Below, one piece after another: positions 56,215 through 64,000 of a stretch of 64,000 nt of DNA. The notes under the pieces were generated by a model, which saw nothing but the letters and a program-made list of their open reading frames with translations, had not been told where the DNA came from and made no database searches. The position numbers were made by a program, and so were the translations under genes. The first letter of the stretch is position 1. Every line of letters begins with the position of its first letter. Where the stretch lies: contig NZ_SLWS01000002.1 of assembly GCF_004345645.1 (NCBI RefSeq), positions 1,116,001-1,180,000 on the forward strand. The letters are read 5' to 3'. This DNA is from Actinocrispum wychmicini. Its GTDB lineage: Bacteria > Actinomycetota > Actinomycetes > Mycobacteriales > Pseudonocardiaceae.

Positions 56215-56961
56215 TCAGGAACCGAGTTCGCCGGCGAGTTCCGGCGCGTGCCGGTAACCCAGGATCAGCACGTCACGGATGGCCGCCTGGTCGCGGTCGA
56301 TCGCGGTGATCGGGCGCACCGCGTGGAGTATCTTCTCGTCGGCCCAGTACATCGTGTCCATTCGGGACTCGAGGCGAAACTCGGCGACGAGCTCCTTGTC
56401 GGCGGTGTAGACCTGGGACTCGCCACCCTGCGCGTTCCCTCGGTGCATCAGGTGGATGGCGCCGAAGTCGACCTCGTCGCGATGGGGCCCCTCCGGGGTG
56501 GGGTCGCCGAGTTCGCCGGGAAGTCCGATGATGCGGAACTGATGACACTGGACGTCCCAGGTGTCGGCGAGCAGTTCGGGCGCGACCGGGAACCTCGCGA
56601 AGTCGAACGGGATGAGCGCCTGCAACAGCGGATTGGCGAGCGTCGAATCGGCGAGCGGCGCGACTTCACGTTGAATTCCGCCGGCGTATTCGTTGGCGTC
56701 GTCCGACTGGTAGTACGGGACGTGTGCGCGCAGCCGCGACTCGCCGGTGCTCGGCCGGAACACAAAACGATCGTAACGCCGCTCCCGGAACCTGCCACCG
56801 TCCTTGAGGTATCGGTCGGTCTCCAGTCGCTCCCATTCCTGGGCCAGTTCGGCCTCGTATCGCCGAAGCTCAGGGTCGATGTCGAGCCGGTCGGCCGACA
56901 CCAGTGCATAACCTTTGGTGCGCAACCCTTCCGAAACTTCCTGGACCTGGGTCGATGACAT
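56215..56961 (-). CDS. 2-oxoglutarate/Fe(II) dioxygenase, isoleucine-hydroxylase (IDO) family
   Basis: A 248-residue enzyme with the length of IDO-type free amino-acid hydroxylases. The iron facial triad is visible as HRDEVDF (HxD) and the distal His in KILHAVRP; 2-oxoglutarate is probably held by an Arg near the end (RDVLILGYRH). Homologues hydroxylate free L-Ile, L-Leu, L-Met or related residues. A hydroxylated amino acid fits a hybrid amino-acid/polyketide product of this cluster. Confidence 0.8.
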   Translation of the reverse strand: MSSTQVQEVSEGLRTKGYALVSADRLDIDPELRRYEAELAQEWERLETDRYLKDGGRFRERRYDRFVFRPSTGESRLRAHVPYYQSDDANEYAGGIQREVAPLADSTLANPLLQALIPFDFARFPVAPELLADTWDVQCHQFRIIGLPGELGDPTPEGPHRDEVDFGAIHLMHRGNAQGGESQVYTADKELVAEFRLESRMDTMYWADEKILHAVRPITAIDRDQAAIRDVLILGYRHAPELAGELGS

Positions 56962-57164
56962 CGTTCAATTCCTCCGTCCAAGCGCAACACCGTCGTAGGC
57001 CCACACTGCCACGACGGTACTGACTCGGAACTGACAATGACCGCGGGCACCGCCCCAGGAAACCGTCAGGCCGGGTCAGCACGATGTCAGTCCGCGATCA
57101 GCACGGTCTGTCATCATTAGTACAGCGGGCGATGGAGACGGAAAACCGGAGCCGTCGCCGGCGA
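56962..57164. other. intergenic region upstream of the dioxygenase and tRNA-like gene
   Basis: About 200 bp that must contain the promoter of the minus-strand dioxygenase and of the plus-strand tRNA-like gene. No open frame with motif. Confidence 0.4.
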
Positions 57165-57255
<91 letters not shown>

Positions 57256-57288
57256 TATTACTGACGGGCCGGCCAGGTGCCGCCAACC

Positions 57289-57318
57289 CCGGGGTCTCCG
57301 CACACGCGGAGACCCCGG
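57289..57318. terminator. terminator hairpin after the tRNA-like gene
   Basis: A perfect 13-bp stem (57289-57301 with 57306-57318) and ACAC loop, 34 bp past the tRNA-like 3' end. Confidence 0.75.
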
Positions 57319-57339
57319 TATTCGGCTTTCCGCGCATGG

Positions 57340-57374
57340 GAACGGCGCCCGGTCTCCGAGACCGGGCGCCGTTC
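57340..57374. terminator. terminator hairpin after the type II thioesterase
   Basis: Arms of up to 17 bp (57340-57356 with 57358-57374) form a long GC-rich hairpin directly behind the minus-strand thioesterase stop. Confidence 0.75.
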
Positions 57375-57383
57375 GCATGCGGT

Positions 57384-58175
57384 TCACGCGCGCGCCTTCT
57401 CCTCCAATCGGTAGAGGTTGTCGCAGAAGTCCTGCGTCACGGCGGCGGCGTACCGGTCAATGAAGAAGTGACCGCCGGGGTACTCACGATGTCCGAGGTA
57501 CTGCGGGCTGCGGGGTACCCAGGACTCGAACGCGTCCGGCTCCTCCCGCAGCGGATCGCTCATGCCACCATAGGAGATCATCGGGCACGGCACGAGCGAG
57601 TCGTGGTCCACCCGCTGGGAGGACACGGAGAGATCGGCGCGCAGCGCGGGTAGGACCATCGCGAGCATCTCCGGGTTGTCGTAGATCTCGGCCGGGAAGG
57701 AGCCCAGTCGCTTGATCCAGCCGACCACCTCGTCCTCGGGCATGTTGAGGTCCGCCTCGGACGGAGTGTAGAAACCCTTCGGCGCCCAGCCGGACATTCC
57801 CATCAACAACGGCGTCGGCAGGTGTTCGTCCGCCATCCGCACCGACAGCTGGTAGGCCAGCTGCGCGCCGAGGCAGTGTCCGAAGAACGCGAAGGGCCGC
57901 TCGTCCAACTCGGCCAGGACGGCTTCGTACAAGCCGTCGACCAGCGCGTCCCACTCGGTGTAGGCGGCCTCGTCGCGGCGCTCCTGCCGGCCGGGCAGGG
58001 TGACCGCCTGGCCGCTGACGAAGTCGGGCAGCAGGTCGGACCAGTCGCGGTAGATGATGGCGCCGCTGCCGGCGTGCGGGAACATCAGCAGCCGCACGCG
58101 GGCATCCGGGTTGGCCTCGGCCGGGTGGAACCATTGACCGGCCGCCGATACCTTCTCGACAATCGCGCTAGTCAT
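57384..58175 (-). CDS. type II thioesterase with Cys in the nucleophile elbow
   Basis: A 263-residue external editing thioesterase as found next to PKS and NRPS genes. It has the start motif LLMFPHAGSGAIIYRDW, the elbow FFGHCLGAQLAY, and the catalytic His in YPGGHFFI. The usual Ser of GHSxGA is Cys. It would remove wrong or stalled acyl groups from carrier proteins. The ATG overlaps the AMP-ligase stop by 8 bp; it is the last gene of the PKS operon. Confidence 0.88.
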   Translation of the reverse strand: MTSAIVEKVSAAGQWFHPAEANPDARVRLLMFPHAGSGAIIYRDWSDLLPDFVSGQAVTLPGRQERRDEAAYTEWDALVDGLYEAVLAELDERPFAFFGHCLGAQLAYQLSVRMADEHLPTPLLMGMSGWAPKGFYTPSEADLNMPEDEVVGWIKRLGSFPAEIYDNPEMLAMVLPALRADLSVSSQRVDHDSLVPCPMISYGGMSDPLREEPDAFESWVPRSPQYLGHREYPGGHFFIDRYAAAVTQDFCDNLYRLEEKARA

Positions 58176-59754
58176 TGCTCAAAACTCCCTGAAGTTGCTG
58201 TTGTGCCAATAGCCGTTCCCGGATGGTCCGGCGCAGAACCTTCCCGGCCGGGTTGCGGTCGAGTGTGGGTACGAAGTGGTATGTGGACGGGATCTTGTAG
58301 TCGGCCAGGCGACCACGCAGGAACAACGTGAGTTCGCGAGGGCTCGGCGTGGTACCGGGTAACGCGACGACACAGCAGTGGACCAGTTCGCCCCACTTCT
58401 CGTCGGGCACACCGACCACGGCCACGTCGCGGACCGAGGGATGTTCGGCCAGTTGCAGCTCGATCTCGGCCGGATAGACGTTCTGCCCGGCGACGATGAT
58501 CGTGTCGTTGATGCGATCCCCGACGAACAGGTAACCCTGCTCGTCGACGTATCCGTTGTCGCCCATGTGCAGCCAGCCGTCGACGAGGGTCCTGCGGTTG
58601 GCCTCCGGCAGGTTCCAGTAGCCCAACATCACCGCCGGCGTCCGCACGCAGACCTGGCCGATCACGCCGGGTGGCACCGTGCGGCCGGTGCCGTCGACGA
58701 TCTTCAACTCGTTGCCGGGGCAGGCCCGTCCGGCCGACCGCAGCAGCGGGCCGGGCCGGTGATCCTCCGGTGGCAGGCACACCGCGGCGGCACCGCACTC
58801 CGTGCTGGCGTAGATCTGGGCGAACTCGCAGTCGAACATCTCGAGGCAGCGCAGCATCAGGTTGGCAGGCATCGGGGCACCGCCGTAGACGATCTTGCGC
58901 ATCGAGGTGAACGCCGCAGGACTCGCGTCGGGCTCGTCCAGGATCAGGTGCAACATCGACGGTGCGATGAAGGTCGTGGTCACCCGCTTTTCCCGGATGA
59001 GCCGCACGGCTTCCTGGGCGAGGAACATCCGCATCACCACGTTGGTGAGTCCGTGGCCGAACCCGAGGAAGAACCAGCCGATACCGGCCGTCCCCAGTCC
59101 GGGCAGCGAGATGAGGCTGACGTCCTCGGGACGCCAGTCGATCCACTCCTTACCCGCGGCCCGCATGGCGGCGGGCAGGGTGAAGAACGCGCGGTGCGAG
59201 ATGACCGCGCCCTTGGGCAGGCCGGTGGTGCCGCTGGTGTAGATCTGGACCACCGCGTCGCCCGGGCCGGTGCCGGGATCGAGGTCGTCCTCGGGGTGAT
59301 CCCGCCACCAGTCGAACAGGCCGGCGCCGGGGTCGGGATCGCCCGCCCGGTCCGTTCGCACCGTGTGGTGCAGCGCCGGCAGCTCCGGCGCGAGGACCTC
59401 GGCCGTTTCCTGGAAACGCGTCTCGACGAACAGCTCGACCGCGCCGGAGTCGCGCAGGATATGCGCCACTTCGCGGGCGGTGAGCCGCCAGTTGATCGGC
59501 ACCATCACCGCACCGACCTTGGCGCAGGCCAGGAAGAGCGTGAAGTAGTACTCGGATTCCAGACCGAGGTAGGCCACCCGGTCGCCGCGGCGCACGCCGT
59601 CGGTCAGCAGGGCGTGCGCGGCCCGATTGCTAGTGCGGTGTATCCAGGCGTAGTCGACACTACGGTCCTCGCAGACTACCGCCGGATGCGTGGGTCGGGA
59701 CCGTGCGTGGGCGGCGCACGCCGCCATCAGCGTCCACGACGGATCGTCCAGCAT
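58168..59754 (-). CDS. acyl-CoA synthetase/acyl-AMP ligase
   Basis: A 528-residue ANL-superfamily enzyme. Motifs: TSGTTGLPKGAVISH (P-loop), YASTECGA (A5), GWLHMGDNGYVDEQGYL (A7), DRINDTIIVAGQNVYPAEIE (A8 hinge), NPAGKVLRR with the catalytic Lys. It fits fatty- or aryl-acid CoA ligases of the FadD kind; no FAAL insertion is evident. In this operon it probably activates the starter acid for the PKS encoded just upstream. ATG 59754 follows GGAGG; a GTG six bases earlier is possible. Confidence 0.88.
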   Translation of the reverse strand: MLDDPSWTLMAACAAHARSRPTHPAVVCEDRSVDYAWIHRTSNRAAHALLTDGVRRGDRVAYLGLESEYYFTLFLACAKVGAVMVPINWRLTAREVAHILRDSGAVELFVETRFQETAEVLAPELPALHHTVRTDRAGDPDPGAGLFDWWRDHPEDDLDPGTGPGDAVVQIYTSGTTGLPKGAVISHRAFFTLPAAMRAAGKEWIDWRPEDVSLISLPGLGTAGIGWFFLGFGHGLTNVVMRMFLAQEAVRLIREKRVTTTFIAPSMLHLILDEPDASPAAFTSMRKIVYGGAPMPANLMLRCLEMFDCEFAQIYASTECGAAAVCLPPEDHRPGPLLRSAGRACPGNELKIVDGTGRTVPPGVIGQVCVRTPAVMLGYWNLPEANRRTLVDGWLHMGDNGYVDEQGYLFVGDRINDTIIVAGQNVYPAEIELQLAEHPSVRDVAVVGVPDEKWGELVHCCVVALPGTTPSPRELTLFLRGRLADYKIPSTYHFVPTLDRNPAGKVLRRTIRERLLAQQQLQGVLSND

Positions 59755-59782
59755 GATCACCTCCGGGTCGTTGTCGGTTGGG

Positions 59783-62700
59783 TCAGCCCTGCGGTCCGGC
59801 CGGCGCGAGTTGCGCTTCGAGGAATTCCACGACCCGGCGCGGTGATGGGTTGTCGAAGGTCAGCGATGCCGGCAATGGCACCTTGAACGCGGTTTCCAGG
59901 CCGGTGCGCAGCTCCAGCGCCATGAGCGAGTCCAGCCCGAGCGTGAGGAATTCGTCATCCAGGTCGACACCGTCGTCGGCGCGCAGAGCTGCGGCGACTC
60001 CGGTGAGCACAACCGTCTCGATCGCCTTGATCAGCTCGGGGCGGGCGAGGCCCACCAGCGCCGCGACGTCCAGACTGGCCTCGCCGGCATCGGTGTCCTC
60101 GACCAGCCCGGTGTAGAGGGCATCGTCGAGTACGCTGCCACCGACGTGACTGGCCCAGTCCCACTGTCCAACCGCGACTTGGACCGATCCGTTGGCCAGC
60201 AACGCGTCCAGGGTACGCAACGCGCGGGACGGCGAGAAGAACAGGATGCCGGAGCGCACCATCTGCTTGGCCAGACTGACATCCAGCCGCGCCGAAAGGC
60301 CCACCCGTGCCCAGGCGCCCCAGTTGACGGAGAGCGCGGGTAGACCCTGTCGTGCCCGCCAGGCCACGAGTCCGTCGAGGAAGGCGAACGCGGCCGCGTA
60401 GTGCGCCTGGGTGGCCCCGCCGATCAACGGGGCGATCGAGGAGTAGACGACGAAGAAGTCGAGGTCCGGGTGACCGAGGCTGGCCTCGTGGAGCAGCCAG
60501 CCGCCCTGGGCTTGGGCGCGCAGTTGGGCCTCGATGTCGGTCCAGCTCATCGCCGCGATCAGCGAGGCCGAACCGATACCCGCGGCGTGCACGATGCCAC
60601 CGAGCGGCACCCCGCCGCGACGGATGTCGGCGAACACCGCGGCGATGTCCTCGGCGGCGCCGACATCGGCCCGAGCCAGCGTGACGTCCGCACGGGCCCG
60701 CAGTGCGGCGATTCGGTCGACGTCGGCCGACCTCGGTGTGCCGCTGCGGCTGGCGAGCATCAGGTGCCGGGCGCCCCGCTCGACGAGGTGCTCGGCGGTG
60801 ACCAGGCCGAGTCCGCCAAGGCCACCGGTGACCAGGTAGACGCGGTCGGGTCGGACCGGGGCCACGGCGGGCGGGATCTGCCCGGCCGAGGGTTCGGCGG
60901 GCAGGGTCACCACGACCTGGCCCGTGTCGCCGTCCCGGACGGCGGCCAGCGCCTCGTCGAGCTCGTCCAGCGAGTACGCCGTGAACGGCACGGCCGGCAG
61001 TTGGCCCCGGTAGAGAATCGAGGCCGCCCGCGCGCCGTTGGTCGATGCCGAGTTCGGTGTGGGGCCCGCGGACAGTCGGGCGGTGGCGGCGTCGAGCGGC
61101 ACCCCGGCCGGCGCGGGAAACGCCGTGTCGGCGGGGATGGTGATGGTGCCGCGCAGAGTGCCGCGGCCGTAGGCCAGCACGTCGTCGCCGACGGAGAACT
61201 CGGTGCCGGTGCCGACCGCGATCACCGTGCCGGCACAGCATCCGCCGATGACTGACCCGGCTGGGGTGAGATTGTCGCTGTCCAGCGCGGCCCCCCGCAC
61301 CCGGATGCGTAGCTCGCCCGGTCCGGGCTCGGTGTCGGCGGTCTCGGTATCGGCGGTCAGCCGGGGCCGGCCGGTCTCGGCCGAGACGGACACCGCGTAG
61401 TCGCCCGGCCAGGCCGGCGTCGCGGCGCCGGGCAGCAGGCGCCGCACGTAGCGCCGGCCGTCGCGGTGGGCGATCTGGAATTCGCCAGCGTCCGCGGCAC
61501 GCCACTCGTCGACAAGGCCGGCGAGGTCGCCGTCGCCGGGGAGGTCGACCAGCGTGACGCGCAGCTTGGGATATTCGGTCAGCAACGTACGACCGAAGCC
61601 CCACAGGCTGCTGGCGCCGAGTGTTTCGCCGGTGCCGGGCCGGTCCCCCGGCAGCCACTGCGCTCGTCGGGTGACCAGCCAGAGCCGAGGGGTGTCCGAG
61701 AGGATCGACGCGACCGTCGGAACCACCGTGAGCAGACGACGGTAGTTGTCCTCCCATTCGGCGGCGAACCGGGATGCCGAGTCCGGTTCGTCGCCGGACC
61801 GCCAGAACCAGCAGACGTCGGTGACGTTCGCGTCGGCCAGGGACGTGGCGAGTTCGGCTTCGTCGGCCAGCGTGCTGATCCGGATGTTCGCGTCGTCGAC
61901 CGACTCGGCGACCCGGTCGCGATCGCCGCCGATGACCAGCACATGTCGGGGGCGGTCCGGTCCGGGCGTCGCGCGGTGGCGGAGCCAGGACTGCCGGTGC
62001 AGGAAGGCGGGTCGCCGCTCCGGTGCGCCGGGCCGGGCGAAACAGACGCCGAGCAGTTCGGCGATCGGCGCTTCCCCGTCCAGCAGCAGCACGTCGGCGC
62101 GGCGCGTGTCCGGTCCGGTGACCTCGACTGCGGCCACCACGCGCAGTCTGCCGCCGCGCGGCTTACGGAGCAGTCGTACCTCGGCGAACTTCGTCGGTCG
62201 CAGGTCCGGGCCGTCCTGGTCCAGCGCGACAACCGCCTGCAGGACGCCGTCCAACACTTCGACCGGGAGATGTTCGGCCACGCCGGCGACGCGATTGGCC
62301 AGTTCCGCGGTGATCACGCCGTCCGCATGGCTGGTGACCGAGTCCAGCAACCGGTACCGCTGACCGTACGCGCGGCCCACCGACTCGAAGTCGGTGTACA
62401 GGTCCTCGGCGGTGATCACGTCGAGCACCGGTCCCGGCGACCGGGCCAGCGTGCGCAACCGTGGGTTCACTCCGGCGCCGTCGGCGTCGCCCAGCGACGC
62501 GGTGGCCAGCACCTGCTCGCCGTCGGTCAGTTCGACATCGACACCGTCGGGCCGGGTCCGGGCCTGGGTGTGCATCGTCGTGACACCGTCAGCGTCCAGT
62601 TGCAGCGGGTGCCGCACCGCGAGATCGGCGATGGTCAGCCGGGTTTCCCCGAAGAGTCGGTCCTGCAGCGCGAACAGCAGTTCGAGGTAGGCCGAGCAGG

Positions 62701-64000
62701 GAAGTACCCATTGGCCGTCGAGCACGTGGCCGACCAGGAACTCGGAGTCCTGGGCCGAATAGTCCGCGGCGAACTCGCGCACCTCACCGTCGCCGTCCTG
62801 TTCCCGGCCGAGCAGCGGATGGTCGGTCGCCGTTGCCACCATCGACCGGCGTTTGGTAACCGGCAACCAGTAGCGCTTGCGTTCGAAGGCGTAGGTCGGC
62901 AGCGCGATCCGCCGCCGCCGCAGCCCCTCATGCAGCTGTGGCCACTGGACGCCCACACCGGCGACGTACAGCTCGGCCAGGCCGCGCAGTGTGGTGTCGC
63001 CGCCCGGGTCGCGGCGACGCAGGCTGGGCACCCAGTGATGCTCCCCCACCTCCGCGCTGCGTCGCGCCATGGCGGTCAACGCGGCGGACGGACCGACTTC
63101 GACGAAGGCGTGCCGGCCGCGGCGTTCGATCGCGCGAACACCGGCCATGAACAGCACCGGCGCACCGATGTGCCGCACCCAGTAGTCCGGCGTGCCGATC
63201 TCGGCGAAGCGGGCCACCGCGCCGGTCACGTTGGACACGATCGGAATCGTCGGGGGCCGGAAGGTGATGTCCGAGATCGCCGCCCGGAACTCCTCGAACA
63301 CCTCGGCCATGTGTTCGGAGTGGAAGGCGTGCGACACGGTCAGCCGGTCCACGGCCACACCCGACTGCCGCAGCCGTTCGGCGAGCGCGTCGAGTTGGTC
63401 CATATCGCCGGAGGCCACGCACTGCTCCGGCGAGTTCACCGCGGCAAGGGCGAGACCGGGGAAATCCGCCAGCTCCCTGGCCAGCACGTCCTTCGTCGCG
63501 GTCACCGCGAGCATGCCGCCCTTGGCTCGGACCGACTGCATCAGGCGCCCCCTGGTCGCCACCAGCCGAACGGCGTCGGGAAGGTCGAGCACACCGCCGA
63601 TCGCGGCCGCGGTGACCTCGCCGATGCTGTGACCGAGGAGCACGTTGGGCCGCACACCCCAGGACATCCACAGCTTGGCCAGGGCGAATTCCAGCGTGAA
63701 CAACGCCGGCTGGGTGTAGTCGGTCCGGTCGAGCAGGGCGGGATCGGCGGCCGCACCGAACATCACCGCCCGCACCGAAGTGTCCAGGTACGGCTCGAAC
63801 AACTCCGCACACGCGTCGACCTGCGCACGAAACACCGGATAACGCTGGTAGAGCGCGGCTCCCATCCCCGGGTACTGGCTGCCCTGGCCGCCGAACAGGA
63901 ACGCGATCTTGCGGATCGAGGAGCCGCTGGAGGTGGCACCCTCGGCCGTCGCCGAAGCCAGCAGCTTGCCGATGTCGGCCTGGTCGCGTACGACACCGGC
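59783..64000 (-). CDS. type I polyketide synthase module (AT-DH-reduced ER-KR-ACP), 5' end outside window
   Basis: The last 1405 residues of a PKS; the ketosynthase lies beyond the right edge. AT: FLFGGQGSQYPGMG, LLGHSIGE near 63630, and HAFHS near 63325, which indicates malonyl-CoA. DH: HVLDGQWVLPCSAYLE (HxxxGxxxxP, near 62715). Next comes an ER-like stretch (GELRIRVRGAALDSDNLTPA; VGTGTEFSVGDDVLAYG) that breaks off before the nucleotide-binding part. KR: LVTGGLGGLGLVTAEHLV near 60820, with VVYSS and AHYAAAFAFLD. ACP: LTLGLDSLMALEL near 59930. No thioesterase domain follows. An AMP ligase and type II TE are downstream in the operon. Confidence 0.92.
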   Translation of the reverse strand, partial: AGVVRDQADIGKLLASATAEGATSSGSSIRKIAFLFGGQGSQYPGMGAALYQRYPVFRAQVDACAELFEPYLDTSVRAVMFGAAADPALLDRTDYTQPALFTLEFALAKLWMSWGVRPNVLLGHSIGEVTAAAIGGVLDLPDAVRLVATRGRLMQSVRAKGGMLAVTATKDVLARELADFPGLALAAVNSPEQCVASGDMDQLDALAERLRQSGVAVDRLTVSHAFHSEHMAEVFEEFRAAISDITFRPPTIPIVSNVTGAVARFAEIGTPDYWVRHIGAPVLFMAGVRAIERRGRHAFVEVGPSAALTAMARRSAEVGEHHWVPSLRRRDPGGDTTLRGLAELYVAGVGVQWPQLHEGLRRRRIALPTYAFERKRYWLPVTKRRSMVATATDHPLLGREQDGDGEVREFAADYSAQDSEFLVGHVLDGQWVLPCSAYLELLFALQDRLFGETRLTIADLAVRHPLQLDADGVTTMHTQARTRPDGVDVELTDGEQVLATASLGDADGAGVNPRLRTLARSPGPVLDVITAEDLYTDFESVGRAYGQRYRLLDSVTSHADGVITAELANRVAGVAEHLPVEVLDGVLQAVVALDQDGPDLRPTKFAEVRLLRKPRGGRLRVVAAVEVTGPDTRRADVLLLDGEAPIAELLGVCFARPGAPERRPAFLHRQSWLRHRATPGPDRPRHVLVIGGDRDRVAESVDDANIRISTLADEAELATSLADANVTDVCWFWRSGDEPDSASRFAAEWEDNYRRLLTVVPTVASILSDTPRLWLVTRRAQWLPGDRPGTGETLGASSLWGFGRTLLTEYPKLRVTLVDLPGDGDLAGLVDEWRAADAGEFQIAHRDGRRYVRRLLPGAATPAWPGDYAVSVSAETGRPRLTADTETADTEPGPGELRIRVRGAALDSDNLTPAGSVIGGCCAGTVIAVGTGTEFSVGDDVLAYGRGTLRGTITIPADTAFPAPAGVPLDAATARLSAGPTPNSASTNGARAASILYRGQLPAVPFTAYSLDELDEALAAVRDGDTGQVVVTLPAEPSAGQIPPAVAPVRPDRVYLVTGGLGGLGLVTAEHLVERGARHLMLASRSGTPRSADVDRIAALRARADVTLARADVGAAEDIAAVFADIRRGGVPLGGIVHAAGIGSASLIAAMSWTDIEAQLRAQAQGGWLLHEASLGHPDLDFFVVYSSIAPLIGGATQAHYAAAFAFLDGLVAWRARQGLPALSVNWGAWARVGLSARLDVSLAKQMVRSGILFFSPSRALRTLDALLANGSVQVAVGQWDWASHVGGSVLDDALYTGLVEDTDAGEASLDVAALVGLARPELIKAIETVVLTGVAAALRADDGVDLDDEFLTLGLDSLMALELRTGLETAFKVPLPASLTFDNPSPRRVVEFLEAQLAPAGPQG

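Overview
The window is high-GC DNA from a filamentous actinomycete. GTG and TTG starts, translationally coupled ATGA/GTGA overlaps, a glycopeptide-type van locus, an LAxTG sortase substrate and NB-ARC/TPR regulators suggest Pseudonocardiales (Amycolatopsis/Kibdelosporangium-like). That placement is inference; no rRNA or taxonomic marker is present.

Region 1 (1-13.8 kb) is a resistance zone. A DrrAB-type exporter (incomplete at the left edge) faces a cytochrome P450. Then comes a full D-Ala-D-Lac remodelling locus: vanY, divergent from vanR-vanS, and on the minus strand an operon vanH-vanA-vanX-GNAT-murG homologue. The regions in front of vanY and vanH share 56 of 67 bases and carry two 7-bp direct repeats one helical turn apart, so they look like twin VanR-controlled promoters. 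Upstream of vanH lies a Ytr-type GntR/ABC operon with its own palindrome. An APH(3'')-like kinase and a LuxR-type regulator follow.

Region 2 (14.3-24.8 kb) is a small, atypical NRPS-like locus: free-standing carrier protein, adenylation enzyme with a threonine-type pocket, ATP-grasp ligase, a carrier-like/thioesterase fusion whose carrier Ser is replaced by His, a TPR protein, a thioesterase with a Cys nucleophile, an MFS exporter and a convergent DAHP synthase. The neighbouring XRE/NB-ARC/TPR regulator is frameshifted in its P-loop.

Region 3 (24.8-35.6 kb) is about the cell envelope: a membrane-anchored secreted protein, a LuxR HTH mini-protein, a secreted SH3-like protein, a lipoprotein plus MacAB-like tripartite ABC system, and a large LAxTG surface protein with four tandem repeat units.

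Region 4 (35.6-52.3 kb) is accessory and decaying. A 42-bp 3' remnant of tRNA-Ala(GGC) looks like an attachment site. Beyond it lie an AT-rich toxin/immunity pair coupled to a HerA-type ATPase and a P-loop-less TraG-like membrane partner, transposase scraps, a Hint/TreTu-like toxin remnant with its immunity gene, dispersed repeats, and frameshifted winged-helix and TPR genes.

Region 5 (52.3-64 kb) is the start of another biosynthetic cluster: alcohol dehydrogenase, PLP decarboxylase, haem-oxygenase-like diiron oxidase, an isoleucine-dioxygenase-type 2OG enzyme, type II thioesterase, acyl-AMP ligase and a type I PKS running off the right edge. Inside it, at 57165-57255, is a serine-type tRNA-like gene whose anticodon loop is replaced by a C(UUCG)G tetraloop. 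I consider this the most unusual object in the window.
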